A DNA stretch of 64,000 bases from Isoetes taiwanensis (taxonomy: Eukaryota; Streptophyta; Lycopodiopsida; Isoetales; Isoetaceae): positions 186,001 through 250,000 of the forward strand of contig JAJEKV010000196.1 in assembly GCA_021234155.1 (NCBI GenBank). The letters are read 5' to 3'. Below the pieces are notes generated by a model. It was not told the DNA's origin. It did not search any database and saw only the letters and a list, made by a program, of their open reading frames with translations. Of this stretch, positions 1 through 11,750 are shown piece by piece; within the stretch, counting starts at the first letter, position 1; every line of letters begins with the position of its first letter. A program made the translations under genes and the position numbers.

Positions 1-395
1 TTAGTTTCTATGATTGATTCACAAAGAGAACAGAGAGAGACGGACACAACCAAGTGTTAACTAGAATTCACATAGCCACCTACACCTGAATTCGGGCCGA
101 CTCGTTTCCATGGGGCGCCTCCATCTTCTGGGAGTTGAGAATTCAGCTGTTACTTCACAGGGACGACTGTTATGGTGAGCTTCTGCAAGTGTATGATGGC
201 GCCCAGCTCCTGGCCTTCCTTGGTCGATCTTCAGGAGTCAATCCCAGGGATAGGTCGCTAAGATCCAAACTTGGCAATCCCCATGCTGCCAACCGATTAG
301 TAGTGTAAGCTTCCAAATGGTAAAATTGAAATAATTTCCCCTTAGGTTATAGGTTATTATTAATGTGTTAAATTCAGCGCTAGCTAATTTAACAC
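1..395 (-). mobile_element. Partial Gypsy LTR-like tail, inverted copy of 20.8-21.2 kb
   Basis: This stretch matches, as reverse complement, the inner part of the LTR at about 20,790-21,180. Shared landmarks are the 'tctatgattgattcacaaag' block, the 'gatggcgccc' block, 'aacttggcaatccccatgct' and the terminal 'gctaatttaacac'. The window edge truncates it. It is old: there are many small differences between the two copies. No coding sequence is present; short ORFs here are chance. Confidence 0.6.
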
Positions 396-1530
396 TGTGG
401 ACGCCCCTAATATATTCACACCCACCAGATACATTATCGGGACTTTCCCTCCCATGGCAAACCAACTTGCCATGAGCAGGCCTCCGCCTATTTCGCCATC
501 TATGAATCGGGATGCCCAAAGAAGGACACGAAGGGGTCATTCGCCCACGCCTTCAATGGGACTCCTACGTCGCGGAAGCATGAATACAAGGGTTAGCACA
601 CAACATAAATTATATATAAATAACCACCACGAAGGGTGGCGCATCCATCCAAATACCAACGGCATAGAATATGCATCTGAACCTAAGAATACAGGTTCTA
701 CCCCGGCTCAGACTCCAGTGAGGATCGACTGACGGCTGGGCCTCAAGAGATCAGCAGACCGAGTCTTGGCATGGCGTTGGCTGGCATAGAACATCGGTTA
801 GGGTTATCCACTCCATCCGCCCCTCCTGTGCACACTTTGCAGACGGGTCAATTCACGCTATGGCTTCGCTATAGCCTTCCGGAGACGCAGGTTCAAGGTA
901 TCACCCTTTGAGCCTACTCCAGGTTCATGACGCCTGGTCCGATGAGGCAGGTCGGGGAAGCGTCCCCTTCCAGAATCACAGTGGTTCCATGGGTGAGCTA
1001 GAGAATACGTGCCGCATCAGCGACCCCCGCATCCGTACCCGACTTACTCACCCTAAATCTACTCAAAGTGCAAGGTGCTCCATACGGATCACACCTCTAC
1101 ACCCAGGGAGTGTCGGACCCATACCCGGCCCTCTCAGTGACCCGGCCATCGCCTAGCCCATCGTGGAGTCCCGTGAGCCTTGTATGTTCGTGCGGACCCC
1201 ACCCCCACTTCACCACCTGTTCCTTGTCCGGGTGCTAAGCCCCATAGCGCCTATGACCCGTGGGCTCTTGTACACAAAGCCGCAATTAATGGGATTCTAC
1301 AGAGCTATCTAGGAGCATACTACAATACATGGCTCGAGGGTCTCTACCCCGTAATTCCCCCATTTCGAGTAATACTAGGCAAAAGAACTAACAATCCATC
1401 CTTTGTGAGCAAAACCAAATCAAATATAAAGAGAACTTACCTTTACAATCAAGGGTTAGTTCCTATGATTGAAACACAGAGAGAACAGAGAAACGAACAC
1501 AACCAAGGCCCAATGGGGGCGCTACCCTAG
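396..1530 (-). mobile_element. Gypsy LTR-like copy, inverted relative to 20,655-22,253
   Basis: It begins with a TGTGGACGCCCC-type terminus that matches the reverse complement of the far end of the LTR at 20,655-22,253 (TGTGACGCTCCC). It stays collinear with that LTR through the region reading 'tgtcggacccatacccggcc' and on to the repeated 'tatgattgaaacacagagag' block near 1,455-1,530, which also opens the window at position 1. The window therefore starts with two LTR copies in direct tandem, the first partial. It is an old solo-LTR or truncated arrangement with no internal coding region attached. Confidence 0.55.
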
Positions 1531-1661
1531 AATTCACAACTAAACTACTACCAACCAGTGTTTCGGCTGGACCCGTTATCGTGGGGTGCTTCCATAGTGC
1601 TGTACGAAGGGTGGCAGCAACAACTAGGGGTTGTTTAGTGATTTTGGTGAGGTCAGCAACA

Positions 1662-1790
1662 GTCCTTGGGCGCTCAGCTGCTCCTTGGGCTCGACAACAG
1701 ATCCTTGGGCTCCAGCTGCTCCTTGGGCCAAGAATAACAGATCCTTAGGCTTCAAATTGCTCCTTGGGCGCCCAGCAGCTCCTTTCCTCC
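1662..1790 (+). repeat. Short-motif repeat, TCCTTGGGC x ~6
   Basis: The 9-base motif TCCTTGGGC (one variant TCCTTAGGC) recurs about six times in 130 bases, separated by alternating 'cagctgc' and 'aacaga' spacers. It looks like a degenerate minisatellite at the edge of the LTR-like block. No function is implied. Confidence 0.6.
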
Positions 1791-3067
1791 ATCTCCAGCT
1801 GCTCCTAATTCGAATTAGGGCACAAAAGCCCTAGTTTGGGTGTCCAAAATGGAAACCATGCCTTGCCTAATCGATTTGGGCCAAGTGGCACCCCCTTGTT
1901 GGTGCTAATTAACTAATTTAGCTTAATTAGGGTAATTAGGCTATATACTTTATAATTATCCACAATGGATTTATTAACATCTTATATTATAATGTTATTG
2001 TGTAAGTGTTGGACCCAGCCCTAATTTGGACGGCTGAGATCCATCGACATTGCACGGCCAAGATTTCTTCTCTTCTCATCTTTTTTTTTTTAGGTTTCAA
2101 CGGTGTAGAGCTTTGGACGGTGCAGAGCTCGGGACGTTTTGCCCCCGTCTTGCCACAGCCTGAGCTCTCCAAGCGCAGAAGAGACTGCCGGAACTTGAAA
2201 CAAATTTTGATGCAAAAGACACTGCCGGAACTTGAAACTGGACAGAAGCTCACGAGGATTTGGAGCAGATAGGCATAGGTATTTTCTCTATCTTTTTCTT
2301 TCACTTCTTTTTTTACTTCGTCCTTCTAACTAACCGCGTTGCTTTTGATGCAAGCGCTATATTACATATGCAGTCAAGGTAAACGAAGGATTTGCCTTTT
2401 AATTATTTTCAATTGTATTGCTTCTTTTACCAAAGGCGCAGTATTAGTCCATCCAGCACAAAATCTATCCGGATAAATATTGGAGGATGAGGGGTTGATA
2501 CGATGGATTAGATTTTCTTTCTGGTTGTCGAATGGCAGTTTTTAAAGCTACCAAGTTGTATTTTTTTATGATATTAAAATCATGAAGATCATGATCTGTA
2601 GATCATTTATTCACTTAATATGTTTGTCGGCATTAGTAAGAAAGGCAGGTAACTATTTGGTGGATATTGTTCTACTCTACCCAAGTTTGCCAAGTTTGTT
2701 CAAGACCCAAGTTTGTCATTCGTCTCCAGAAGGTATGGGTGCAGTGTTGGTTTCTTCAAAGGGAGTTGTGAAATATTTATAACTACACTTTCAAAGAAAC
2801 CTCTTTGAAATTGTATGGCAAAGCCAATATTTAGGCCTCCGGGCTACTTGCGACCTCTATTCAAACCATGGTTGAGAGGAGGATCTGGCACTCCAGAAAG
2901 AAGGTAGAGAAATCTTTTGAAGCCCCTTCAACAATAATGTGGAACGGCATATAATATAGAACTGAGACTTGGATCTCTGCTCCATGAGATGTACCAGAAC
3001 CATAGCGTTCATGCCTGGCTTTTTGCAACCTGTGCATGCTCACAGAATAATATTCTGTGAACAAAAT
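1791..3067. other. AT-rich intergenic DNA, no gene recognised
   Basis: Only short ORFs on both strands are present, none with a recognisable domain. The 2,000-2,280 interval carries overlapping opposite-strand ORFs, which indicates chance rather than coding. The sequence ends just before the 99-bp tandem duplication. Confidence 0.6.
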
Positions 3068-3263
3068 GAAAGCCAGAGTTAGTCTTCCCTATGGTAGCAT
3101 GTCTGGTACTAGGTCTGGCTATAGGAAAATCCTCTTGGCAAAAATCGAATTTGAGTAAGAAGAAATGAAAGCCAGAGTTAGTTTTCCCTATGGTAGCATG
3201 TCTGGTAGCAGGTCTGGCTATAGGAAAATCCTCTTGCCAAAAATCGAATTTGAGTAAGAAGAT
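3068..3263 (+). repeat. 99-bp direct tandem duplication (2 units)
   Basis: Units 3,068-3,166 and 3,167-3,263 are nearly identical, from 'gaaagccagagtta' through 'aaaatcgaatttgagtaaga'. They differ at a few positions, so the duplication is fairly recent compared with the surrounding decayed DNA. Confidence 0.85.
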
Positions 3264-4759
3264 TGTCTTTTTTTGCTATAGCTCTGATGAAAAGCACTTT
3301 ACGCTGGGCTTTAAGATAGTGAATTTCTTGGTTAATACCATATGTCTGCTATAAGTTTGATGGATATTTAGCTCCAAGAAAGAATGCCTCTGTCAGGAAT
3401 GTCAACAGGCAAAAATCTTGGATTACGAGCGTATGCTCTGGAGAATCACAATTAACGACGCTGCAGCATATGCTTACCATCATTTCATTTGTCAAACTCC
3501 AGGTATTCCTTTACACCTATACTTCTGAACGTAAAACCCAGAAGCCTTAAGGGCACATATACCTCCTGATGTTGCATGGACTAAATGAAGCATCTTCTTT
3601 TAACTAAAAATCTATAGTCCGGAAATTTTCTGTAACTATCTGAGGTACAGATGTTTGCTTTCTTCTACCTTATATAGATGTTAGATAAATATGATTGCAA
3701 GTTCAGACTTTCCAGAATCTCTGAGCAGAGTCTTTTTGAAATTGAGGAGATGCTGCAGAAAAAGAGGCAACCTATGGTTACATGAATCGCTTTTGTACTT
3801 GCATTTTGTTATCCTGCATTATTCTTAAGTTTGATTTAAGCAACAACATAATAGGTTTTGAATTTAAGGGATTATGCTTACCTTGGAACTTTCTTTAGTG
3901 GTTGTACTCATCACATAAGATACATGTCTGATTAGCTAAATCTCTCCATTGAAAATAATCGTGGACATGATGAGCAATCTTCGATGAACATAGCTGTGAT
4001 CATAGTGAATCTATGAGCATGCTATGAAGTACGAATTTTTCAAGTCTTGGTTTCATTAACAACTTTTGAGAATTCATCATCCATTGGCGGATGGTCGAAG
4101 ATGGATCAATTATTTATATTACAACAATCAACTCTAACTTGGGCAGAGATGTGAGACACAAAAAAGCAAGTCGACTCTTAACAGTCACAACCATTTGCAT
4201 CCAATTTCATGAAATATGTTGAGATACATTTTGACAAGGCAGATCTTTGAGGCCTCTGGAGTGAATAAGATACTTAACATCTCTACATTTTCAATGCAAC
4301 TCTAACTTGGGCAGACCAGATAGAACTACTGCAAATCTTTTCTATTAATCAATCTGAAAGCAAATAGCATTATTATAGCATATGTCAATAGTAATAGCAA
4401 GTCAATGTCATCAATAATCCAACCTTGGCTACGTGCATCATGAATAGAATAAGCTGGCAACAATATCTCACAAAATTTGTAATTGGAAAACTCGAAGCTA
4501 AAGGACAAACTTTAACCAATACAGATGCAACTTGACCTTATCTGTGCATAACACATTGCATGCTTAGTTACAGAGATAGTTACAGCTTCTAAAATTGCTC
4601 TACCTTTTAAATATGCTTGACAAGTATACACCACACGATTGTGATCATTATTTGCTCTTTGTTTCTATTTTAAACATTTCATCATTTGCAAAAGAAAATG
4701 ATAAAATGTTTATAATAGAAACAAGCCTGCAAACAAGCTTTGCCATTATTAATGGTTAA
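3264..4759. other. AT-rich intergenic DNA with weak exon-like stretches
   Basis: No gene can be named. Two short stretches (about 3,370-3,500 and 3,680-3,780) look mildly coding; the second would encode a small charged helix-like peptide containing LFEIEEMLQKKRQP. They are isolated, without supporting neighbours, and may be remnants of an unidentified spliced gene or chance. Confidence 0.4.
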
Positions 4760-4905
4760 GCCCACCAGTATTGAGAAATTCGTGGAGTTCAATGACACTG
4801 TTATGTTATATGAAACGAAAGGTCTATTTTGACCCACCAATATTGAGAAATTCATGGAGCTCAATGACACTGTTATGTTATATGAAACGAAAGGTCTATT
4901 TTGAG
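4760..4905 (+). repeat. 72-bp direct tandem duplication (2 units)
   Basis: Units 4,760-4,831 and 4,832-4,904 share 'tgacactgttatgttatatg' and 'aaacgaaaggtctatttt'. They differ at about four positions. A weaker, diverged echo follows to about 4,970. Confidence 0.85.
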
Positions 4906-5234
4906 TATTAAATATGTTCAATGATGCGTGTCATATGCAATTTAAAATAGCTATTTTGAGCATGAAATATTTGGACTACTCTAACATGGCAAAGCCAAGA
5001 GAATCTACAACTTTGCAATCAATATTGTCAACAATAACTCATTATTGATCCACCTTTCAAGTCAATTTGCTTATGACAGCTCTACAATCACGCAATCCTA
5101 CATGGTAGTTCAATGCCACATAGATCATCTTCTGAAGTCGTGAAAACACTGTTGTAACATTATATATTTTTAGATTGTAAAGGAAGCGCATTCACACCAC
5201 ATGGTGAGAACTTTGTACTCATATACTTCATGAG

Positions 5235-5444
5235 TTGGTAACCACCAGGTTTTGTAACACAGATACCGATGCAATACTATATAACACGAAGGAGCTAATT
5301 TTCTTCAAAACGTTGTTAAATCTTTGGATACTTTATATAGAAAGAGTTACAAAATTTGGATTAGTATTGCACACTTTTCTCATTGCGGTCAAAACATTTA
5401 CACATTCCCAACTTATGCCCAGCAACGCTGGGCACCGTTACTAG
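5235..5444 (+). mobile_element. Helitron 3' end (copy 1)
   Basis: A perfect hairpin, GCCCAGC-AAC-GCTGGGC, lies at 5,417-5,433. It is followed by ACCGTTA and the terminal CTAG at 5,441-5,444, then T, as expected for a Helitron 3' terminus inserted at an A/T site. The preceding ~190 bases align with the second copy ending at 5,818. The 5' terminus (TC...) could not be placed and no Rep/helicase coding was seen, so this is a non-autonomous or truncated copy. Confidence 0.7.
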
Positions 5445-5624
5445 TTACGTAATAAAAACGTTGGCCTCTTACAACGTGGAGGAGCTAACAACAAGTTCAT
5501 TGACATTAGTATAGAGCAGAATGCCAGTTGCAAAATAGTGGGACCATTAACAGGTCTGTCATTAATCGGTTTTCAATTTTGCCTAGGTAAACAAGGGTAG
5601 AAAAACCTCAAACCTCAAACCTCA

Positions 5625-5818
5625 AAAAGATACGAAATGCAATATTATCTAACATGAAGGAGCTAGGTTTCATTTAAAATGTTGTTAAAGCTTTAAAAAG
5701 TTTTTGTTATAATAAGAAGTTACAAAAGTTAGACTATTACTGCACATTTTGTTTTTTATTGCAGCCAAAACATTTACAGGTTGAACTTATGCCCAGCAAC
5801 GCTGGGCACCGTTACTAG
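5625..5818 (+). mobile_element. Helitron 3' end (copy 2)
   Basis: The same hairpin, GCCCAGCAACGCTGGGC, lies at 5,791-5,807. It is followed by ACCGTTA and terminal CTAG at 5,815-5,818, then T. The ~190 bases upstream are a diverged copy of 5,235-5,444, sharing blocks such as 'aaggagcta', 'gttgttaaa' and 'caaaacatttaca'. Two 3' ends 374 bases apart suggest tandem termini or nested insertion. Confidence 0.7.
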
Positions 5819-5930
5819 TAGCTAAATAAAACCATTGTGGTCGACGCCCACTTAGCCAATTACCCCCTTATGTCCTAGTGACGTGTCCCGGCGTGCATAC
5901 GTATACCGTATGAATGCCTGGAACGTCACA
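5819..5930 (-). mobile_element. Gypsy LTR start (reverse strand), truncated
   Basis: On the reverse strand the LTR begins TGTGACGTTCC at 5,930. It is preceded by a purine-rich tract (AAGGTGGGGAGAA, 5,931-5,943), the expected polypurine tract before a 3' LTR. It is in the same family as the LTR starts at 9,460 (reverse) and 20,655 (forward); all share TGTGA.CGTTCC and a TATACGGTATACGTAT-like block. The Helitron end at 5,818 borders it. Fossil. Confidence 0.6.
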
Positions 5931-6700
5931 TTCTCCCCACCTTAAAAATGATGATGTCCTCAGCATCAGGACTACTGTTGTTGCAGGGCAGCACATCATG
6001 ATCATCGCTTAAAAGTGTTAAAAGCGAACAGTGAAAGTTTGTGGAAGTGTCACTGTTTCATCCGTGGTGACGAGCTCACACTCTATCTATGTTAGAAAGC
6101 ATTCTTTCTATAGACACAGGTAACTGATTATATATTAAAGACAGGTATAGATATAAAGAACTTCCATTTGTTGTTATATTATAATACAGAGTTATTAACC
6201 TCGCACTGATTAATAGAAAGTCATTCTAATCATATTAACTTTTGTGTGTGTATGTATTATATTCTCCCTTCACTTTACAATTTCGTTTTCCTATTTTGGT
6301 ACAATTTTAACAACTCATATATTGCTATTGTGAGTGTTTAGATGCCTCTGACATTTATAGTTACCCTTTAATAGAATTATATATTGTACCGTATATTCAT
6401 ATACGTTAACGTTATCTAAGTCTCGTTATTCCCTTAGGAGTTTGTGTAAGACATACATACTTATCCCCTTCTATTATATTTGATCATGTGTTTAATAACT
6501 TGCTGATTATCTTTAATGTTTCCACAATCACACTTTCTATCTTTAGCATAGATTACAGTCACATGAGGACACATATTAATTCATTGGTTATGTTTGTACA
6601 TTTACCAGACGTCCCGATATTCTTATATTTGAATTACTTATTTATTTTATTGTTAATTTCATAAATTTATCACACATACAGTGCAGTGCGGTGACGATAC
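5931..6700. other. Decayed 3' internal region of a reverse-strand Gypsy element and AT-rich DNA
   Basis: The first ~80 bases read, on the reverse strand, like the conserved spacer just upstream of the polypurine tract ('gatgctgaggacatcatcat'). From about 6,100 the sequence is AT-rich with no recognisable coding on either strand. Confidence 0.45.
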
Positions 6701-6879
6701 ATTCAACGTAATTGGTACCGCCCGCTATCCGGCGGTGCTATGGCTATGCAATCGTCCCAGTATCCGCGAGAGGCCGATTCGCGACTATGGTGTTCACGGC
6801 GACATCGAAACCATCGTGTAGTCTGCCCGAGCCTGTTAGATGATGATAACCGAGGAGGTCCCGGCTCCTACTTGAAGTA

Positions 6880-7330
6880 GAAGTGCTGAATGTTGGGAAT
6901 AAGGAGTGTTAAGATATCCCTAATTTGGATGGATACTCTAGAAAATTGGTATGACGATGTTTGGTATCTAAGTGAAATGCTGGACCTAAAAATTCACGAG
7001 GATTCATATATGATCGCGGCATCTAGGTTGCTATTCAATGTAGAAGGAGACTGGATATAGCACGATATATCTGGTGGAAAAGTGGTTTATGATTATCTAC
7101 TATAGACCATGTTAAGGAGGTACTATGCCAAGGTGGAAACTGGATTATAAGTACCCAGCTCCTGAGAGGGAAAACACTTTAAAAGTGTAGGTTTGATTAA
7201 ATTGGAACGGTAGAGAATAATGTGTATGAGGATGTTGATCCATAAATTATGGATTATAAAATTACACATATATTGTGTTTGGTAAAGAGATTGATGTTCC
7301 CTTCAGTGTGAAACAAAGACGCAAGATTAT
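6880..7330 (+). pseudogene. Gag-like relic of a Gypsy element
   Basis: A plus-strand stretch conceptually resembles the Gag capsid region of plant Gypsy elements, with a pattern of short helices (for example LDLKIHEDSYMIAASRLLF) followed by a Y/W-rich segment. It is heavily broken, with several interruptions, and no zinc knuckle is recognised. The family assignment is weak. It sits between two reverse-strand LTR starts (5,930 and 9,460), so the area is a patchwork of old elements. Confidence 0.35.
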
Positions 7331-9280
7331 AGACGACTAAGAAGACCACGTAGGCACGTGAATACACTTAATAACGTTGGTCAAATGCATGATCCTTATG
7401 CAGGGTGAAAATTACAGAAATGGCCAGATCCTATGTCGGCCGGGGGTATGTAGACGCCGGATAAGAGACTGGACAATAGTGTGGAACGTAGTTTTCCCAC
7501 AAGGTGAAGAGAGCTGAGGTCGAACTGACGAAGGCAGGAATAAGCATTCTGTAAGACTGCTGGAATGGAAGACGAGAATTGCTAACAAAGGGTGCAACCG
7601 TCTGAAAGCTACAAAGTATGTTGGAGCTCTGGCGAAGCTTATTCTATGAAGGAAAGTTGACGTTGAACTAATGATACATTAGGAAGGCAAGTAATGTACC
7701 CACACGACAAGTGGGAGACAAGAGGTGCTTGAAAGTTGTTGTAAACAATGTTTCAAATATAGAGAGTTTGGAGCCAAGTTTGGAGGGACACCTTGAAGAG
7801 ACCAAAGCCTGGAATACGGAGAAGGGAGGCATCCAATGAACATCTCGCCAAGGAGGATGTGCTCTGGACTTGGTATCGTGTGTGCATCCCGAGGAGTAAT
7901 TCCACGTTGGTAGATGTGTATTAGGACCATTTACTAGGAACATAGCTAGAAAAAGATAGGGTATATACTAGAACTTTTAGTTCATATATATGAATACGGA
8001 GGTAATGAAGATAAGAATTCCTATAGTAGACATCAAGTATGTCCACTAGGAACTTAGGGTGGCATGTGCCCCTATGGAATTTATGACTAGAGCGTGAGGA
8101 CCAAGGCAACCTAAGGATAGAGAGTCTAGAAGGTGTGGTGTGAAATCCACAGCATATATAGGAGAAGCATCTAGGGCTACGTCAACGAATTATATATGAG
8201 TCAAGAGTTAGGGTTGGTGCACACATGTTACTATATCTCATAATAACAACGTAGTGGTTTCGGATGTTTGAAGGATTTAGTAGTATTACATACCACACTA
8301 GCGAGGATATCAAGGATGTCGATTGTGACATCCAGATGTATGTCATATTGGAAGATGGTAGAATATTCGTACAGGGCTGGTGGCATATTACGTGACAATG
8401 TTTACAGAAGGAGCATAATGATATGCTTATATACGAGATATTGGGTTAGGTATGCTTTGCCAGAGATAAGCATTCAAGCTATCCCAATGGTTAAGGTTGA
8501 CTATCTCAGATATGTCGTACTAAGGAAGATGAGAAAAGTTTAAATGAGTGAGAATAGCTAGAGTAAGTCTAGCATATACGGTGATGTTACGTTCAAAAAC
8601 ATCCCGAGGATGGTTGGAACGGTATTGGAATAACCGATAATGAGAGCTTAACTACTCAAAGGTTCTAGATACCAATGTATTAGTTCAACGTTATAAGCTA
8701 AGAGCATTTATTTGGTTTTGGGAATGAAAGATATATAAGAATATCGCGTCCCCTGATGGAAGAAAGAAGGAGTACGATGACTTTGGCGATTATACCTTTA
8801 GGGGTAACCAAGAAGAGGGCAGTACATAGGAATTCCAATTCCCGATAAAATCAAGACGAGGTGTATTGATCAGAACGGTTAAGGTTATATAGACCAGTAG
8901 TCCATATAATCGAAGAGTTACCCTACACGCGGTGAACAATTCTAGGTACAGAAGTAGAAGCTGGAGGATCCGTTTCCTTGCGGCATAGACCCGTTAGAGA
9001 TTATGACTTCGAATCTCTTAAGAGGGTAAGGAATTGGATAATCATATGGCGGTTACTAATGAAGATTGAAACATTGGATTTTCCTATTAGAAGACCAGGG
9101 GGTTTTAGTGCCTCCGCTTCATTATGAGGGAGCGAAAGACGACAACATTCAAAGGGATCAAAAGTTGAGGTTGACATGCTAACTTAAGATAAATAGGTTA
9201 GGTGTGACAAAACATGGCTAAAATAAATTAATCAAGGAACCTTTAGAAAAGGCCTTGGACTGTGGTAGGTAAAACCTTGG
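7331..9280. other. Highly decayed repeat DNA, probably Gypsy-derived
   Basis: No domain can be recognised with confidence. A 91-codon plus-strand ORF at 8,268-8,543 and reverse ORFs at 7,668-8,109 have no family signature. Position between LTR relics suggests old pol-derived DNA, but this is inference. Confidence 0.4.
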
Positions 9281-9460
9281 AACTATGGCATAATCCCATG
9301 GGAAAATTATAGTTTATGTACGGGGTTAAAGTACCATAAGTTTAAATTCATCCCTTTTAGGTCAACCCCTTAGGTTAAGATTCTCCATGGTGGCGTACCT
9401 TTATTGGGTGACGTGTCAGCTTATTTATACGTATACCGTATAAATACATGGAACGTCACA
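9281..9460 (-). mobile_element. Gypsy LTR start (reverse strand)
   Basis: On the reverse strand the LTR begins TGTGACGTTCCATGTATTTA at 9,460, preceded by a purine tract (AGAGGGGGAGAA, 9,461-9,474). It matches the forward LTR at 20,655 over the first ~170 bases, including the 'cataaaggtacgc'-like and 'ccatgg' blocks. The other LTR end was not found, so this is a truncated, old copy. Confidence 0.65.
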
Positions 9461-10020
9461 TTCTCCCCCTCTTAGAAAATAATGTTGTCCTCAGCATTGG
9501 GGTTAGTTAAACAAATGACAGTTAATCGAAAACTGCAATAGAAGGAAGTATACATAAAAAGGAAGGTAATTCCTTATTTCCAAAGGTAATAGCATGAAAG
9601 CTTAAAACATCAAACATCACCGTAAGAAAAAGGTAACAGATGTAGATAAGATAAAACTGGAAAAGTCGGGCCATCAGCAACCCTCCATACATGGGCAGGT
9701 CATGTACTGCTTACTGGCCTGCACATGTGAATACATCAGCAGGTACAAGTCCAACATTGGCCGCTGTCCATTTGGGAAATAGGTGGCGAAGCCACATTAT
9801 AAAGGTACATAGGCGATGGATTTGTTTGAAAGAACTACCACGGTTATAGTTTAGCTAAGTTAGAGCAGAGCTCTAGCATTGTGGGATGTGGAGATATGTT
9901 TATTATGTACATACCATGTACACATACGATAAACATCTTAGGGAGGTAATTTAGGTGGCGACGCAAGGAGAGAAAGACGAGGGTATCCTAAAGTTACGGA
10001 TGAAGGATCTGGAGATACGT
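9461..10020. other. Internal 3' remnant of reverse Gypsy element, otherwise featureless
   Basis: The first part reads in reverse as the short conserved spacer before the polypurine tract ('aatgctgaggacaacattat'). The rest holds no recognised gene. The 3.3-kb tandem duplication begins at 10,021. Confidence 0.4.
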
Positions 10021-10440
10021 TTGAAATGTGCAAAGGACCTTCAATCCGTTGCATGCTAGGGTATGCGGTGGTAGTTGGCACTTGAAGTAAATGTCAACGG
10101 CCAATAGAATAAAGCTTAAGGTAGTGGGATTGAGTAGTACAATAGTACAATTCCAGGATAAGTAGTGAATAGCAGTTGCCTGCTAAATGTCCGAACGTGT
10201 CTTGCATAGACACCTAAGATGAGCTTTCCGGATATATATATAGGACTCGAACATGGATAGGGGTAGGTCCCTCCTCTTCAGCCTTCCCCCAGCTCGGGTG
10301 GAGGGCATAGGGACCATTAGGGTCCGTTGTGGTGGCGAGCATGATTACAATCTCTGGCCCTTCTAGCATTTGAGGCTTGTAGTCCTTGTCTTTTGCTGCT
10401 TCGGACTTGTTTGATTGGGGAAGGTCATATTTTTAGTGTA

Positions 10441-11123
10441 ACCCTCTCCAGCAGGGATAGGTTCTATACGTACAAAATTAAAATTTCTGACGTATAAAGT
10501 TAAAAAATACGTATTTTTAATAAAATACGTATTTAACGTATAAATACCTCGCCGGCCGGAAAAAATCTTCGGCGTCGCCGAAACCTTCGGGCGTCTGTGA
10601 AAATTTTTCAGCGTCGTGCGCGAAATAGAAAGAATCGCCGGCGAAAGGGCGGGCGACGTTCGGCGTCTGCGAAAGCGAAACTTCGTGATAAGCGTCTGCC
10701 GCACGAAAATTTTTTCGTCGCGCTATCAGTTCGACAGCGTCTGTGGCGGCCGATGTTCAAAAAATCACGGCAAAAAAATGCGGCAAAAACAATTCGGCGT
10801 CGGAAGATTTTCGGCGTGCGAAAACAACCTTCATCAGCGTCTGCGAAAAAAGTCAGCGTCTGTTTGTGGCGTTGTTTTGGCGTCTGTAGCATGGTTTTGG
10901 TTTCTGCAGCGATTCTGAAGGTTTGGCGTCTGCGAAAAATTTTTCGCGTCTGCAGCGATATAGTTGTTTTTAGCGTCTGTGCGAAAATCTTCAAACGCCG
11001 GGTGTTTTTGCCGTATTTTTTGCGTTTTATACGGCAAATTTGTGCCGTATCATACAATTCATACGTATTCCGTATAAAACGTACAGCGTATTGAACCTAT
11101 CCCTGCTCTCCAGAGGAGAGGGT
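10441..11123. mobile_element. TIR element, copy A (683 bp)
   Basis: The left end, ACCCTCTCC-AG-CAGGGATAGGTTC (10,441-10,464), is the inverted complement of the right end, GAACCTATCCCTG...GAGAGGGT (11,093-11,123). ACGTAT/ATACGT-rich arms follow inside each end. The interior carries about ten GCGTCTG heptamers within 390 bases, and overlapping ORFs on both strands that reflect composition rather than coding. It looks like a non-autonomous DNA transposon (MITE/MULE type); no transposase and no clear target-site duplication were seen. Confidence 0.55.
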
Positions 11124-11677
11124 CAGTCTCCCGGGCGTGTGCACAGTGTGTTGCATGGATGCTGTTGAGGTGTCTAATGTTCCTCCCTGTCTGTGTACTT
11201 GCTTATTGCCTGTTGGTAGTCTTGTTTCGAGTGTGCTGCGTGGATGTGTGACCTCATCTGACGTTCTTCCCTCGAGTTAGTGGCTGCCTTCTTCTGGTTG
11301 ATTGTGTGGATGGATGATAGTGTGCGCTGTGGTCCTTGCTTGATCAGTCTTTAGCCTCAGCGTATCATGCTAGTTATATTTGGGGTTCTGGTATGACTCT
11401 ACCCACCACATCGAACATGGATACAAGTCCGTGTTGTCTCAACATAGATAATTGTAGAAAGGCTCACAAAGTACAAGGCAAGCACCTTGATGACTCTAGG
11501 TAATTCACGATTTATACGAAGGCTCACCCGCTTTTAGGCCATGACTATGGCTTAAATCTTGGGATGTCAAAATCATTTGGAATGCCGAAACGATGGTATG
11601 ACATCATGGCCAATGTAGAAATGTAATGAGTAACATTTCCAGGATGTAGGATAATGTTGGATTATAACCTCCAATGA
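11124..11677. other. Unique part of the duplicated unit, no gene
   Basis: This is intergenic sequence present in both copies (B: 14,426-14,969). It contains a short direct repeat of 'gctcacaaagt' and 'ggctcacccgct'-type words and no recognisable coding. Confidence 0.5.
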
Positions 11678-11750
11678 CTAGTAATGGTACCCAGCGTTGC
11701 TGGGCGTAAGTTGAGAGCCTATAAATTTTTTTGGCTATAGTGAGAAAAGC
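11678..11750 (-). mobile_element. Helitron 3' end, reverse strand (copy A)
   Basis: On the reverse strand the sequence reads CCCAGCAACGCTGGGTACCATTACTAG, ending at 11,678. It has the same hairpin and the same CTAG terminus as the forward Helitron ends at 5,444 and 5,818. The element body would extend rightward, into the polypyrimidine tract. Its 5' TC end is not placed. Confidence 0.65.

Noticed and set aside
10597-11094. 165-codon plus-strand and 149-codon minus-strand ORFs in the TIR element
   Set aside because: Overlapping ORFs on both strands produced by GCGTCTG/CGAAAA composition; the frames are not kept in copy B.
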